Assembly: GCF_900635445.1 (NCBI RefSeq)
Contig: NZ_LR134117.1
Span: 3,844,001 to 3,908,000 of the forward strand
Length of the DNA: 64,000 nt
Direction of reading: 5' to 3'
Source of the DNA: Serratia odorifera
GTDB taxonomy: Bacteria > Pseudomonadota > Gammaproteobacteria > Enterobacterales > Enterobacteriaceae
Shown here: one piece after another, positions 27,982 to 37,075 of the stretch
Layout: every line of letters starts with the position of its first letter
How positions within the stretch are numbered: position 1 is the stretch's first letter
Translations under genes and position numbers: made by a program
Notes under the pieces: generated by a model
Told to the model about the DNA's origin: nothing
The model's input: the letters and a program-made list of their open reading frames with translations, nothing else
The model's database searches: none

Positions 27982-28611
27982 ATGTCCATGCGCATTGCGC
28001 TGGCGGCCGCGGTCATGCTGACGCTCAGCGGCTGCCGTATCGTTTCACAACAAAAGTTGGCGGAGTTGCAAGCGCCGGTCAATCCCCATCTGGCGCAGGC
28101 GGGCGAGATCTATCGCCAGCAGATTGCGCCGCAGGTGGTCAACAGCGCGTTGCCATTGGCCGAGCTGATGAAGCGGATTGAACAGGCGAAAGATTTCGAC
28201 GGCGCCTGCCAGCAGTTGGGCTATCGCGCCCAGCCGGAATTTCCTTGTCACTTCACTACCGTGGTCAGCGGTGAGATCGTCGCCATTAATAGCCGTTCGC
28301 GCAGCGGGCGGGTAACCATCAAGCCGGACGGTGCGCCGTTGGGTGCCGTGGAGGTGCAGATTGGCCCGGTGTATCGCGGCACCGTATTGCGTGACGGCTA
28401 TCGCGGCTTGAACTACGGCGATTTCAACGATCAAACGTTGTTTGGCGAATTTGGCAAGGCGATCAATCAGGCGTCGATTGAGGGACTGGGCGGCTTCAAG
28501 CCAACGGTCGGTGAAAAAATTACCGTGTATGGCGTGTTCAGCAGTTGGCAGATGCCTGCCGAACCCTTGCTGCTGACGCCGGTGCGCATCCAACCGCAGG
28601 GGGGACTATGA
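27982..28611 (+). CDS. DUF2291 family lipoprotein
   Basis: 209 residues, signal sequence with lipobox LTLSGC (Cys18), so a predicted lipoprotein. The mature part fits the DUF2291 family commonly encoded beside ribose-type ABC transporters with split transketolases; family recognition is by pattern only. Its role is unknown; an accessory to the transporter is likely. The stop overlaps the next start (ATGA), so it is coupled to the ATPase gene. Confidence 0.75.
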   Translation: MSMRIALAAAVMLTLSGCRIVSQQKLAELQAPVNPHLAQAGEIYRQQIAPQVVNSALPLAELMKRIEQAKDFDGACQQLGYRAQPEFPCHFTTVVSGEIVAINSRSRSGRVTIKPDGAPLGAVEVQIGPVYRGTVLRDGYRGLNYGDFNDQTLFGEFGKAINQASIEGLGGFKPTVGEKITVYGVFSSWQMPAEPLLLTPVRIQPQGGL

Positions 28612-30107
28612 ACAGTCCGGTCATCATTGAAACCCATAACGTCTCGCGGCTCTATCCTGGCGTTACCGCGCTGGATAACGTCAATTATCGGGTGTTGCGT
28701 AATCAGGTCAACGTACTGATTGGTGAAAACGGCGCCGGTAAGTCCACCATGATGAAACTGTTGGCCGGCGTTGAACGGCCGTCGTCCGGCACCATCGAAC
28801 TGGACGGGCAGCGCCTCGAACTGTCGTCTACCCAGCAGGCGGAAAAACACGGCATCAGCATCATTTTTCAGGAGTTGAACCTGTTTCCCAACCTGTCGGT
28901 GATGGACAACATCTTTATGGCCAACGAGTTCTTTCAACGCGGGCGTATCAACGTCGAGTACCAATATCAGCTGGCGAAGGCGCTACTGGCGAGGCTGGAA
29001 CTGGACATCGATCCGCATATGCCGCTTGGCAATCTGGCGATTGGCCATCAGCAGTTGGTGGAGATCGCCCGCGCGTTGGCCAAGGACACCCGGGTGTTGA
29101 TCATGGATGAACCGACCTCGGCGCTCAGCCAGGCGGAAGTCCGCACCTTGTTCAGCGTGATTGCGGACTTGAAGAAACGCGGCGTGACGTTGATTTATAT
29201 CTCCCACCGACTGGAGGAACTGATGGAGATCGGCGATCACATTACGGTGTTTCGCGATGGCCGCTTTGTCGCTAGCGAACCGGTGGCCAACGTCAGCATT
29301 CCCTGGATCATTGAAAAAATGGTCGGCGAAAAGAAAAAGCAGTTCGATTACCAGCCTGCACCCCAGGGCGAGGAAGTTTTGCGGGTCGAACATCTGACCC
29401 TGCCGCATGAAAACGGCGGCTACCGGCTTAATGACGTCAGCTTTTCGCTGCGTAAAGGGGAAGTGATCGGCATTTATGGCCTGTTGGGCGCGGGGCGCAC
29501 TGAACTGTTCAAGGTGATCAATGGCGTGATGAGCCACAGTGACGGGCGTATTTTTCTCAATGGCAAAACGGTCGAGCGCCTGAGCTTCCGCCAGAGAATG
29601 GCCGACGGCATGGTGATGGTGCCCGAAGATCGTCAGGCGGAAGGGTTGGTGCAGATGATGTCGATTGGCGCCAACATGACGCTGGCCAGCCACGGCTGGA
29701 ATGCCATTGCGCCGATTCGCCGCACTGCCGAAGCGGCGGCGCTGAACGGCATGATCGAAAAACTGGCGATAAAAGTCAGCGATGCAGACCTGCCCGTCAC
29801 CTCGCTCAGCGGCGGTAACCAGCAGAAAGTGGTGCTTGGCAAGGCACTGTTGACCGGGCCGCAGGTGGTGTTTCTGGATGAGCCGACGCGCGGTATCGAC
29901 GTTGGCGCCAAGACCGATGTCTACCACCTGATTGGCGCCATGGCACGGCAAGGACTGGCGGTGATGTTTTCCTCTTCGGAACTGGATGAGGTGGTGTCGC
30001 TGGCGGATCGGGTAATGGTAATGGCTGACGGCCGATTGACCGCCGATTTGCCGCGTGAACAGGCCGATCGAGAAACGCTGATTCGCGCCTCAACTCCGCA
30101 CGCATAA
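28608..30107 (+). CDS. Sugar ABC transporter ATP-binding protein (RbsA-like, two nucleotide-binding domains)
   Basis: 499 residues. First domain: Walker A GENGAGKST, Q-loop FQELNLF, Walker B VLIMDEPTSAL. Second domain: degenerate P-loop GLLGAGRTE as usual for RbsA/XylG, signature LSGGNQQKV, Walker B VVFLDEPTRG. The start at 28608 overlaps the DUF2291 stop by four bases, and an upstream in-frame ATG lies inside that gene. Energises import with the permease that follows. Confidence 0.95.
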   Translation: MNSPVIIETHNVSRLYPGVTALDNVNYRVLRNQVNVLIGENGAGKSTMMKLLAGVERPSSGTIELDGQRLELSSTQQAEKHGISIIFQELNLFPNLSVMDNIFMANEFFQRGRINVEYQYQLAKALLARLELDIDPHMPLGNLAIGHQQLVEIARALAKDTRVLIMDEPTSALSQAEVRTLFSVIADLKKRGVTLIYISHRLEELMEIGDHITVFRDGRFVASEPVANVSIPWIIEKMVGEKKKQFDYQPAPQGEEVLRVEHLTLPHENGGYRLNDVSFSLRKGEVIGIYGLLGAGRTELFKVINGVMSHSDGRIFLNGKTVERLSFRQRMADGMVMVPEDRQAEGLVQMMSIGANMTLASHGWNAIAPIRRTAEAAALNGMIEKLAIKVSDADLPVTSLSGGNQQKVVLGKALLTGPQVVFLDEPTRGIDVGAKTDVYHLIGAMARQGLAVMFSSSELDEVVSLADRVMVMADGRLTADLPREQADRETLIRASTPHA

Positions 30108-30117
30108 GGATCACGAG

Positions 30118-31182
30118 ATGCAAACCAAATATCGACTGTATATGTATTTGCTACAGGCGCGCACCTTTATTGCATTGCTGCTGGTGGTGCTGTTCTTCAG
30201 CAGTATGGTGCCTAACTTCCTGACGGTATCCAACCTGTTGATCATGACGCAGCATGTCGCGATTACCGGTCTGCTGGCGGTGGGTATGACACTGGTGATC
30301 CTCACCGGCGGCATCGATCTGTCGGTCGGGGCGGTGGCTGGCGTATGTGGCATGATCGCAGGCGCGCTGCTGACGGTCGGCGTGCCGCTATGGGGCGACA
30401 ATCTGCTGTTTCTTAACGTGTTTGAAGTGTGCGGCGTGGTGGTATTACTGGGACTGCTGTTCGGTCTGATAAACGGCACGCTGATTACCAAACTGGGGGT
30501 TGCGCCGTTTATCTGTACCCTGGGCGCCATGTACGTGGCGCGCGGCGCGGCGCTGCTGACCGCCGACGGTAAAACCTACCCCAATCTGGTGGGCATGGAG
30601 GCGCTCGGCAACACCGGCTTTGCCACGCTGGGATCGGGCTCGCTGTTCGGTATTTACAATCCGATCTGGCTGATGATGGCGGTGGTCGTGCTGGGCATCT
30701 ATATCACCAAGAAAACGCCGCTTGGTCGTTATATCTATGCCATCGGCGGCAATGAGCCGGCGGCACGGCTGTCCGGCGTGCCGATCGTCAAGGTAAAGCT
30801 GTTCGTTTATGCCTTCTCTGGCATGTGCGCCGCGCTGGTCGGGCTGGTGATTGCCTCACAGTTGCAAACCGCCCACCCGATGACCGGCAACATGTTCGAG
30901 ATGGATGCCATCGGCGCCACGGTGCTGGGAGGCACCGCCTTGAGTGGCGGTCGTGGACGGGTATTTGGCTCGATCATCGGCGCGTTTGTCATCGTTTTTC
31001 TGGCCGATGGTCTGGTGATGATGGGCGTCAGCGAGTTCTGGCAGATGGTAATCAAAGGGCTGGTGATCGTCACGGCGGTGGTGATTGACCAATTCCAGCA
31101 GCGTTTGCAGAGCAAAGTCACGCTGATGCAACGTCACGAAAAAAAGACAGCACAACCATTAACCGAGGTGAGCCATGGCTAG
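30118..31182 (+). CDS. Sugar ABC transporter permease (RbsC-like)
   Basis: 354 residues, about ten membrane helices. The family motif LTGGIDLSVGAVAG is present, together with GGNEPAARLSGVPIVKVK in the cytoplasmic coupling loop and GGTALSGGRGRV. The single permease probably forms a homodimer. The last eight bases overlap the kinase start, indicating one polycistronic unit. Confidence 0.94.
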   Translation: MQTKYRLYMYLLQARTFIALLLVVLFFSSMVPNFLTVSNLLIMTQHVAITGLLAVGMTLVILTGGIDLSVGAVAGVCGMIAGALLTVGVPLWGDNLLFLNVFEVCGVVVLLGLLFGLINGTLITKLGVAPFICTLGAMYVARGAALLTADGKTYPNLVGMEALGNTGFATLGSGSLFGIYNPIWLMMAVVVLGIYITKKTPLGRYIYAIGGNEPAARLSGVPIVKVKLFVYAFSGMCAALVGLVIASQLQTAHPMTGNMFEMDAIGATVLGGTALSGGRGRVFGSIIGAFVIVFLADGLVMMGVSEFWQMVIKGLVIVTAVVIDQFQQRLQSKVTLMQRHEKKTAQPLTEVSHG

Positions 31183-32692
31183 CAGGGATTGCATTATCGC
31201 GCTGGATGAAGGTACCAGCAATGCCAAAGCGGTGGTGGTGAATGCACAGGGTCAGGCGATTGCCAAGGCCAGCCGCGCGCTGCAGTTGCAGACGCCACAG
31301 GCCGGATGGGTAGAACAGCGTGGCGAGGATCTGTTGGCGGCGTCGCTGGCGGTATTACGCGAAGCGATGGCGGCGGTAGGCGATCAGCGTATCGCCGCCA
31401 TCGCCATCAGCAACCAGCGGGAAACCGTAATTGGCTGGTTGCGCGCCAGCGGCCAGCCGATTGGACCGGCGCTGAGCTGGCAATGCTCACGTACGGCAGC
31501 GTTTTGCCAACAGCTGCGGCGCGATCGGCAGGAACAGCCGATCCGCCAGATCACCGGCTTGCCGCTGGCGCCGCTGTTTTCCGCGAGCAAAATGCGCTGG
31601 CTGCTGGATAACACGCCTGATGGGCAGCAACTGGCTGCCAATGGCGAACTCTGTCTGGGTACCATCGATGCCTGGTTGCTATGGCAACTCACCGGTGGCC
31701 AGTCCTTCTGCTGCGATCAATCCAACGCGGCGCGAACGCAATTGCTGAATCTGGCGAGCGGCGACTGGGATGACGAAATGCTGGCGTTATTCGGCATCCC
31801 GCGCACGGCACTGCCACAGGTTTGTCCGTCGAGCCACCGGTTTGGGATTACTCAAGGCATTGACGGCATCGCCGACGGCATTCCGATCTGCGCGATGATT
31901 GGCGATTCCCATGCGGCATTGTATGGCCATGCGCTGGGGCAGACCGGGCGGGTCAAGGCCACCTACGGTACCGGATCGTCGGTAATGGCCCCCGTTGAAG
32001 ATGTCGTTCAGGGGATGACCGCGCTGGCAACCACCATCGCCTGGCATGACGGCAAGCGTTTGCAGTATGCGCTGGAAGGCAACATTCCCCATACCGGCGA
32101 TGCGCTGGCGTGGATGCTGTCGATTACCGGCGATGTTGAAGCACAGTTGCTGAACCAGTTGCCGGACAGCGTAGCGGATACCGACGGCGTTTATTTTGTG
32201 CCGGCGCTCACCGGAACCGGCGCCCCATGGTGGGATGACCGGGCGCGTGGCGTGATTTGCGGACTGAGTCGCAGCAGTCAACGGGCGCATCTGATTCGCG
32301 CCGCGCTGGAGTCGGTGGCCTACCAGATAGCCGATGTGATCGCGGTACTGCGCAGTCAGCCGGGCTTTAACCTGCGGCAGTTGATGGCCGACGGCGGGCC
32401 TAGCCGCAACGACTGGCTGATGCAGTTTCAAGCCGATCTGCTCGGTTGCCCGGTGGTGCGCAGCAACACGGCGGAACTGTCCGCATTGGGGGCGGCGCTG
32501 TTGGCGATGCGACAGTTATGGGGCTGGGATCGACAGCGATTGCAGGCCATGTTGCCGCAACACGATGAATTCACCCCGGATATGCAGCGCCATCGGCAAT
32601 TGCAACACAGCTATCTGGGGTGGCAGCAGGCGGTGCTGCGCACGTTATGGCAGCCCGAAACGGCGTTATCTTCTGGAGAACAAGCGAGATGA
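31175..32692 (+). CDS. FGGY family carbohydrate kinase
   Basis: 505 residues. N-terminal ATPase-fold motif ALDEGTSNAK, SNQRETVIGW as in glycerol kinase-like members, IGDSHAALYGHA, and the FGGY signature region LMADGGPSRNDWLMQFQADLLG. Overall closer to the glycerol kinase branch than to xylulokinase. In this operon it probably phosphorylates the imported sugar or its oxidised form, feeding the split transketolase. The apulose kinase of D-apiose pathways is one comparison. GAGGTGAGCC precedes the ATG; stop overlaps the next start. Confidence 0.88.
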   Translation: MASRDCIIALDEGTSNAKAVVVNAQGQAIAKASRALQLQTPQAGWVEQRGEDLLAASLAVLREAMAAVGDQRIAAIAISNQRETVIGWLRASGQPIGPALSWQCSRTAAFCQQLRRDRQEQPIRQITGLPLAPLFSASKMRWLLDNTPDGQQLAANGELCLGTIDAWLLWQLTGGQSFCCDQSNAARTQLLNLASGDWDDEMLALFGIPRTALPQVCPSSHRFGITQGIDGIADGIPICAMIGDSHAALYGHALGQTGRVKATYGTGSSVMAPVEDVVQGMTALATTIAWHDGKRLQYALEGNIPHTGDALAWMLSITGDVEAQLLNQLPDSVADTDGVYFVPALTGTGAPWWDDRARGVICGLSRSSQRAHLIRAALESVAYQIADVIAVLRSQPGFNLRQLMADGGPSRNDWLMQFQADLLGCPVVRSNTAELSALGAALLAMRQLWGWDRQRLQAMLPQHDEFTPDMQRHRQLQHSYLGWQQAVLRTLWQPETALSSGEQAR

Positions 32693-33487
32693 TACGTGAT
32701 TTTAGTGGGAAAACCGTGGTGATCACCGGCGCCTGTCGCGGGATTGGCGCCGGCATTGCGCAACGATTTGCCGAGCAGGGCGCCAATCTGGTGATGACGT
32801 CTAATGCCGATCGGGTGCACGCTACCGCCGAGCGGTTACGCCAGCAGTATGCGGCGAACATTCTGGCGCTCAACGCCGATGTGACCGACGAAGCACAGGT
32901 TGGCGATCTTTATCGACAGGTGTGGGAGACCTTTGGCAGCATCGATGTCTCGATACAGAATGCCGGAGTGATTACCATCGATCGTTTTGATCAAATGCCG
33001 AAAAGCGACTTTGAAAAAGTGCTGGCGGTGAACACCACCGCCGTATGGTTGTGTTGTCGTGAAGCGGCGAAATATATGGTGAAACAGCAGGGGGGGCAGG
33101 CTGATCAACACCTCGTCCGGCCAGGGGCGGCAAGGATTTATCTATACGCCACACTACGCGGCCAGCAAAATGGGGGTGATTGGCATTACGCAAAGCCTGG
33201 CGCTGGAACTGGCGGCTCATCACATCACGGTAAATGCCTTTTGTCCGGGCATCATCGAGAGTGAAATGTGGGACTATAACGATCGCGTGTGGGGCGAAAT
33301 TCTCGGCACGGCGGAAAAGCGCTACGGTAAAGGAGAGCTGATGGCCGAATGGGTCAAGAATATCCCGCTCAAGCGCGCCGGACAGCCACAGGACGTTGCC
33401 GGGCTGGTGGCCTTCCTGGCCTCCGATGACGCGGCCTATATCACCGGTCAGACCATCAACGTTGACGGCGGATTAATCATGTCATGA
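32689..33487 (+). CDS. SDR family oxidoreductase, second copy in the locus (one frameshift)
   Basis: Short-chain dehydrogenase of about 265 residues after correction. First part: TGACRGIG cofactor motif and IQNAGV; second part: YAASK catalytic Tyr/Lys, NAFCPGIIESEM and the end ITGQTINVDGGLIMS. The break is a run of seven G at 33090-33096 that should be six, giving KQQGGRLINTSSGQG. Starts ATGA-coupled to the kinase. Only distantly similar to the first SDR of the locus, so the pathway probably has two oxidation or reduction steps. Confidence 0.85.
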
Positions 33488-33505
33488 CGTGACCACGTCA
33501 CAAAA

Positions 33506-33530
33506 ACCGCGACGTCATCGGCGTCGCGGT
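33506..33530. terminator. Hairpin ending the catabolic locus
   Basis: ACCGCGACG (33506-33514) pairs with CGTCGCGGT (33522-33530) around 7 bases. No T-run follows on the plus strand (five A precede it), so its strength as a plus-strand terminator is uncertain. Confidence 0.5.
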
Positions 33531-33539
33531 ATCCCTCGG

Positions 33540-33566
33540 TTGCAATCTGTCTTTTCGTCCCCATCT
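33540..33566 (+). promoter_or_regulatory. Candidate sigma-32 promoter of lapAB
   Basis: TTGCAA (33540-33545), 13-base spacer, CCCCATCT (33559-33566), close to the heat-shock consensus CTTGAAA / CCCCATNT. lapAB is a heat-shock operon in E. coli, which supports the reading. It lies about 200 bases upstream of lapA. Confidence 0.6.
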
Positions 33567-33767
33567 ATTATTGATAAACCCCGCCTTTTGAGAAGCTTTC
33601 TCATTAATTTATACGGGAGGGTTATTTATTGCTGAATATGCCACCATCGCCAAGGATTTATCGCACGCCAGGGTTTCCCTGCCGCGATGGGAAATGCTAA
33701 CTTAATGGTTAGGGACGCCACGTATGGGCATAATTCATCCGATTAACTCGGCATCGCGGGAAAGAAT

Positions 33768-34070
33768 GTGAAATATTTGCTTATTTTTTTGCTAGTTCTG
33801 GTGATCTTCGTGATTTCCGTCACATTGGGTGCGCATAACGACCAGGTCGTGACGTTTAACTATTTGGTTGCGCAGGGCGATTATCGCGTCTCTACGCTGC
33901 TGGCTGCGTTGTTCGGTACCGGGTTTGTGCTCGGCTGGATTATTTGCGGCCTGTTTTATCTGCGTACGCGCATTGCGCTGGGCCGCGCCGAACGCAAGAT
34001 CAAAAGGCTGGAACTGCAGCTTGAATCGCCTGCTGACCCAGCGGCTCAGCCCGTTGTCAGCAAGGAATAA
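33768..34070 (+). CDS. lapA: Lipopolysaccharide assembly protein A
   Basis: 100-residue inner-membrane protein with two membrane helices (about 3-22 and 42-65) and a cytoplasmic charged helix (RAERKIKRLELQLE). Nearly identical N-terminus to E. coli LapA/YciS. Works with LapB and FtsH in controlling LpxC turnover. GTG start at 33768, as the N-terminus MKYLLIFLLVL fits and no ATG is available. Six bases upstream of lapB. Confidence 0.95.
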   Translation: MKYLLIFLLVLVIFVISVTLGAHNDQVVTFNYLVAQGDYRVSTLLAALFGTGFVLGWIICGLFYLRTRIALGRAERKIKRLELQLESPADPAAQPVVSKE

Positions 34071-34076
34071 TCTTCT

Positions 34077-35249
34077 ATGTCAGAGCTGCTGTTTCTGTTG
34101 CTGCCCGTCGCCGCCGCCTATGGCTGGTATATGGGCCGCAGAAGCGCTCAGCAGGATAAACAGCAAGAGGCCAACCGACTGTCGCGCGAATACGTCGCCG
34201 GGGTCAACTTCTTGCTTTCCAACCAGCAGGACAAAGCGGTCGATCTGTTTCTCGATATGTTGAAAGAGGACAGTAACACCGTCGAGGCTCACCTGACGTT
34301 GGGTAACCTGTTCCGTTCGCGCGGCGAAGTCGATCGCGCCATTCGTATCCATCAGGCTTTGATGGAAAGCGCCTCATTGACCTTCGAACAGCGTTTGCTG
34401 GCGGTGCAGCAGCTCGGTCGCGATTATATGGCCGCCGGGCTGTACGATCGCGCTGAGGATATGTTCAGCCAACTGACCGACGAAACCGACTTCCGTATTT
34501 CCGCACTGCAACAGCTGCTGGTCATCCATCAGGCGACCAGCGACTGGCAGAAGGCGATTGACGTGGCGGAAAGGCTGGTCAAACTGGGTAAAGACAAACA
34601 ACGCATTGAAATTGCGCACTTCTACTGCGAACTGGCGTTGCAGGCGATGGGCAGCGACGATCTCGACAAGGCGATGAGCCTGTTGAAGCGCGCCGCGTCG
34701 GCGGACAAGCAGTGCGCACGCGTTTCGATCATGTTCGGCCGTATCTATATGGCGCAGGGAGAGTTCGGTAAAGCGGTAGAATCACTCAAGCGCGTGCTGG
34801 ATCAGGACAAGGAACTGGTCAGCGAAACGCTGCCGATGCTGCACGAATGCTATGAGCAGTTGCCGCAGTTGCAGGGCGCATGGGCTGAATTCCTCAAACG
34901 TTGCGTGGAAGAGAACACCGGTGCCACTGCCGAACTGATGCTGGCCGAAATCATCGAACAGCATGAAGGGCGCGAGGTGGTGCAGGTCTATATCAATCGA
35001 CAGCTGCAACGTCACCCCACCATGCGGGTGTTCTATCACCTGATGGATTACCACCTGGCGGATGCCGAGGACGGGCGCGCCAAAGAGAGTCTGTTGCTGC
35101 TGCGCGACATGGTTGGCGAACAGATCCGCACCAAACCACGTTATCGCTGCCACAAATGCGGCTTTACCGCCCACTCGCTATATTGGCATTGTCCATCGTG
35201 CCGCGCCTGGGCGTCGGTGAAACCGATCCGCGGTCTGGATGGTCAATAA
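34077..35249 (+). CDS. lapB: Lipopolysaccharide assembly protein B
   Basis: 390 residues. N-terminal membrane anchor (about 1-20), then nine or so TPR units (about 35-330), and a C-terminal rubredoxin-type metal site with C358, C361, C372 and C375 (CHKC...CPSC). Adapter that promotes LpxC degradation by FtsH, coupling LPS synthesis to transport. Intact and in its normal place next to pyrF and yciH, though two small genes intervene here. Confidence 0.97.
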   Translation: MSELLFLLLPVAAAYGWYMGRRSAQQDKQQEANRLSREYVAGVNFLLSNQQDKAVDLFLDMLKEDSNTVEAHLTLGNLFRSRGEVDRAIRIHQALMESASLTFEQRLLAVQQLGRDYMAAGLYDRAEDMFSQLTDETDFRISALQQLLVIHQATSDWQKAIDVAERLVKLGKDKQRIEIAHFYCELALQAMGSDDLDKAMSLLKRAASADKQCARVSIMFGRIYMAQGEFGKAVESLKRVLDQDKELVSETLPMLHECYEQLPQLQGAWAEFLKRCVEENTGATAELMLAEIIEQHEGREVVQVYINRQLQRHPTMRVFYHLMDYHLADAEDGRAKESLLLLRDMVGEQIRTKPRYRCHKCGFTAHSLYWHCPSCRAWASVKPIRGLDGQ

Positions 35250-35250
35250 A

Positions 35251-35279
35251 AAACGGGGGCGAAGATTCGCCCCGTTTTA
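35251..35279. terminator. Bidirectional terminator after lapB
   Basis: AAACGGGGGCGAA and TTCGCCCCGTTT form a 12-base stem with one bulged G, followed by T residues on the plus strand and preceded by A residues that serve the convergent gene. Confidence 0.88.
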
Positions 35280-35289
35280 TCTTCTTTGC

Positions 35290-35586
35290 TTATTTCTTCT
35301 TGCTGTTCTTCACGCCGGTTTTTAACAGTTGGCGCAACTTCTTGAGTTCTTTCTGGCTTAACGGCTGTTCGATGGCTTCTTCGGTTTCCTGATTATCAAT
35401 TTCGCCGTGGTGCAGCGCGCCTGCTTTTTTGCTGGCCGCATCGGCAGTGACTGCTACTGCAAAGCTGTCTTCCAGGCGTTGACATACTTCGGCACTTAAC
35501 GAGAGTTGACTCTCCAGAGCCGCAGCTTTGATTTTTTCTTTTAATTCCAGAGGAATTTTAATAGTCAGTGTCGATATCTCGCTCAT
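35290..35586 (-). CDS. Small ribbon-helix-helix (Arc-like) protein
   Basis: 98 residues. Residues 5-45 (TLTIKIPLELKEKIKAAALESQLSLSAEV split as strand, helix, helix) fit an Arc/MetJ-type ribbon-helix-helix DNA-binding fold. The rest is acidic and then Lys-rich (QKELKKLRQLLKTGVKNSKKK). No partner toxin gene is adjacent, so an antitoxin role is not supported; a stand-alone regulator is more likely. AGAAAGG precedes the ATG. Not in E. coli at this position. Confidence 0.75.
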   Translation of the reverse strand: MSEISTLTIKIPLELKEKIKAAALESQLSLSAEVCQRLEDSFAVAVTADAASKKAGALHHGEIDNQETEEAIEQPLSQKELKKLRQLLKTGVKNSKKK

Positions 35587-35748
35587 TTTGAAGCCTTTCT
35601 GCGATTAGAAGATCTCAAGCTAAGCCAGTAACCTTTCACTGTCTAGTGTGTAATAAAAATTTAATATATATGTAATATTTGGCGGGGCGGGGAACGGCGA
35701 GGGCGAATCAGGTAGGGCCCAGCGACTCGGGCCCTATACCAACAGATA

Positions 35749-36009
35749 TTATTTATAGATAACTGCGGTACCGTGCATCAGGTTGTTACCGGTGGTTGAG
35801 GTAATGCGGTAGCCGCTGGCTCCCTGGGCTTGCGCCTTGGCGGCCAGCTTGGCCTCCAGACCGCTGAGGGTCGACGCGTGGCCAGCAGAGACGACGCCTG
35901 CGGCGGTCAGGTTTTCTGCCTGAGTCATATCAACCGGCTCGGCGGCAACGGAAGCAAACGAAGTCATGGCGATAACGGCAGCTGCTGCAAAATATTTGAT
36001 GTTTTTCAT
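35749..36009 (-). CDS. DUF1471 (YhcN/BhsA/McbA) family periplasmic protein
   Basis: 86 residues from the ATG at 36009. Signal peptide MKNIKYFAAAAVIAMTSFASVAA; the mature part ends SGYRITSTTGNNLMHGTAVIYK, the signature of the YdgH/BhsA/McbA family linked to stress and biofilm phenotypes in E. coli and Salmonella. Single gene; a small GGAAGC/GCTTCC hairpin in its leader (about 36037-36053). Confidence 0.9.
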   Translation of the reverse strand: MKNIKYFAAAAVIAMTSFASVAAEPVDMTQAENLTAAGVVSAGHASTLSGLEAKLAAKAQAQGASGYRITSTTGNNLMHGTAVIYK

Positions 36010-36335
36010 AATTGGCTCCAAATGTATTTTTCAGTTGGGAAGCGACTTGCTTCCGATGAGTTAAATGATATAGCAGCCAATAAAGAATAAAACCGGATAT
36101 TGCTGAGCATCTTTATCAAATAATTTGATTGAAAATTTACCCATCTTGACGCTGCTTTACAGCGGGTGAGCTAGCTAAAAACGCTTCCTGACCGGCAATG
36201 ACGGAAAGTGGCGTAAGATTACCTTTATCGTCAGCACGGTTGCGGCTGGGATTTCGACGGGCTGGCATGTAGAATGCGGCGGTCGGTTTTTACGGGTGAT
36301 GACCATCCATGTCCATTTTACAGAAGGGTGAACAA
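36010..36335. other. Intergenic region upstream of pyrF
   Basis: 326 bases between two divergent genes. Contains the 36037-36053 hairpin and a possible -10 TAGAAT at 36270-36275 for pyrF without a clear -35. No coding potential recognised. Confidence 0.35.
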
Positions 36336-37064
36336 ATGAAGTCGGAAAATAAAACCAATAACAAGGGCTTAAAATCGTCGCCGATTATCGTTGCGCTGGA
36401 TTACGCCGATAAAAATGCGGCGCTGGCCTTTGCCGATCGCATTGACCCGCAACACTGTCGGTTAAAAGTGGGCAAAGAGATGTTTACGCTGTTCGGGCCA
36501 CAGTTGGTCAACGACCTGCATCAGCGTGGCTTTGACGTCTTTCTGGATTTGAAATTCCATGACATTCCCAATACCACCGCGCGCGCGGTGGCTGCCGCCG
36601 CCGAACTGGGTGTGTGGATGGTCAACGTGCATGCCAGCGGCGGTGCGCGCATGATGACCGCCGCCAAAGAGGCGTTGCAAGCTTATGGCGCCGACGCGCC
36701 GTTGCTGATTGCGGTCACCGTGCTGACCAGCATGGAGGCCGACGATCTGCGCGGCGTCGGTATCGATCTCGAGCCGGCGGCGCAGGCGGAGCGTCTGGCT
36801 CGCCTGACGCGCGATTGCGGTCTGGATGGCGTAGTCTGTTCCGCGCAGGAGGCTGAACGACTGAAGGCCGCCTGTGGTCGCGAATTTCAGCTGGTGACGC
36901 CGGGCATCCGCCCGGCAGGCAGTGCCGCCGGCGATCAACGCCGGGTGATGACGCCGCAACAGGCGTTGGCTGCCGGTGTCGATTACATGGTGATTGGCCG
37001 GCCAATCACCCAATCAGCCGATCCGGCCGCGACGCTGGCCGCCATTCGCGCCTCATTGGCGTAA
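36336..37064 (+). CDS. pyrF: Orotidine 5'-phosphate decarboxylase
   Basis: Last step of UMP synthesis. 242 residues from the ATG at 36336, which has GAAGGGTG upstream; the in-frame ATG at 36309 would add nine non-conserved residues. Catalytic tetrad region visible: K44 (RLKVGKEMF) and D71, K73, D76 in FLDLKFHDIPNT. Phosphate-binding PGIRP and VIGRPIT also present. Followed by yciH in the same direction. Confidence 0.97.
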   Translation: MKSENKTNNKGLKSSPIIVALDYADKNAALAFADRIDPQHCRLKVGKEMFTLFGPQLVNDLHQRGFDVFLDLKFHDIPNTTARAVAAAAELGVWMVNVHASGGARMMTAAKEALQAYGADAPLLIAVTVLTSMEADDLRGVGIDLEPAAQAERLARLTRDCGLDGVVCSAQEAERLKAACGREFQLVTPGIRPAGSAAGDQRRVMTPQQALAAGVDYMVIGRPITQSADPAATLAAIRASLA

Positions 37065-37075
37065 AGGAGCGTGCG

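Noticed and set aside
35290..35586. Antitoxin of a toxin-antitoxin pair
   Set aside because: The ribbon-helix-helix fold fits, but no toxin-like gene overlaps or adjoins it; neighbours are lapB and a DUF1471 gene.
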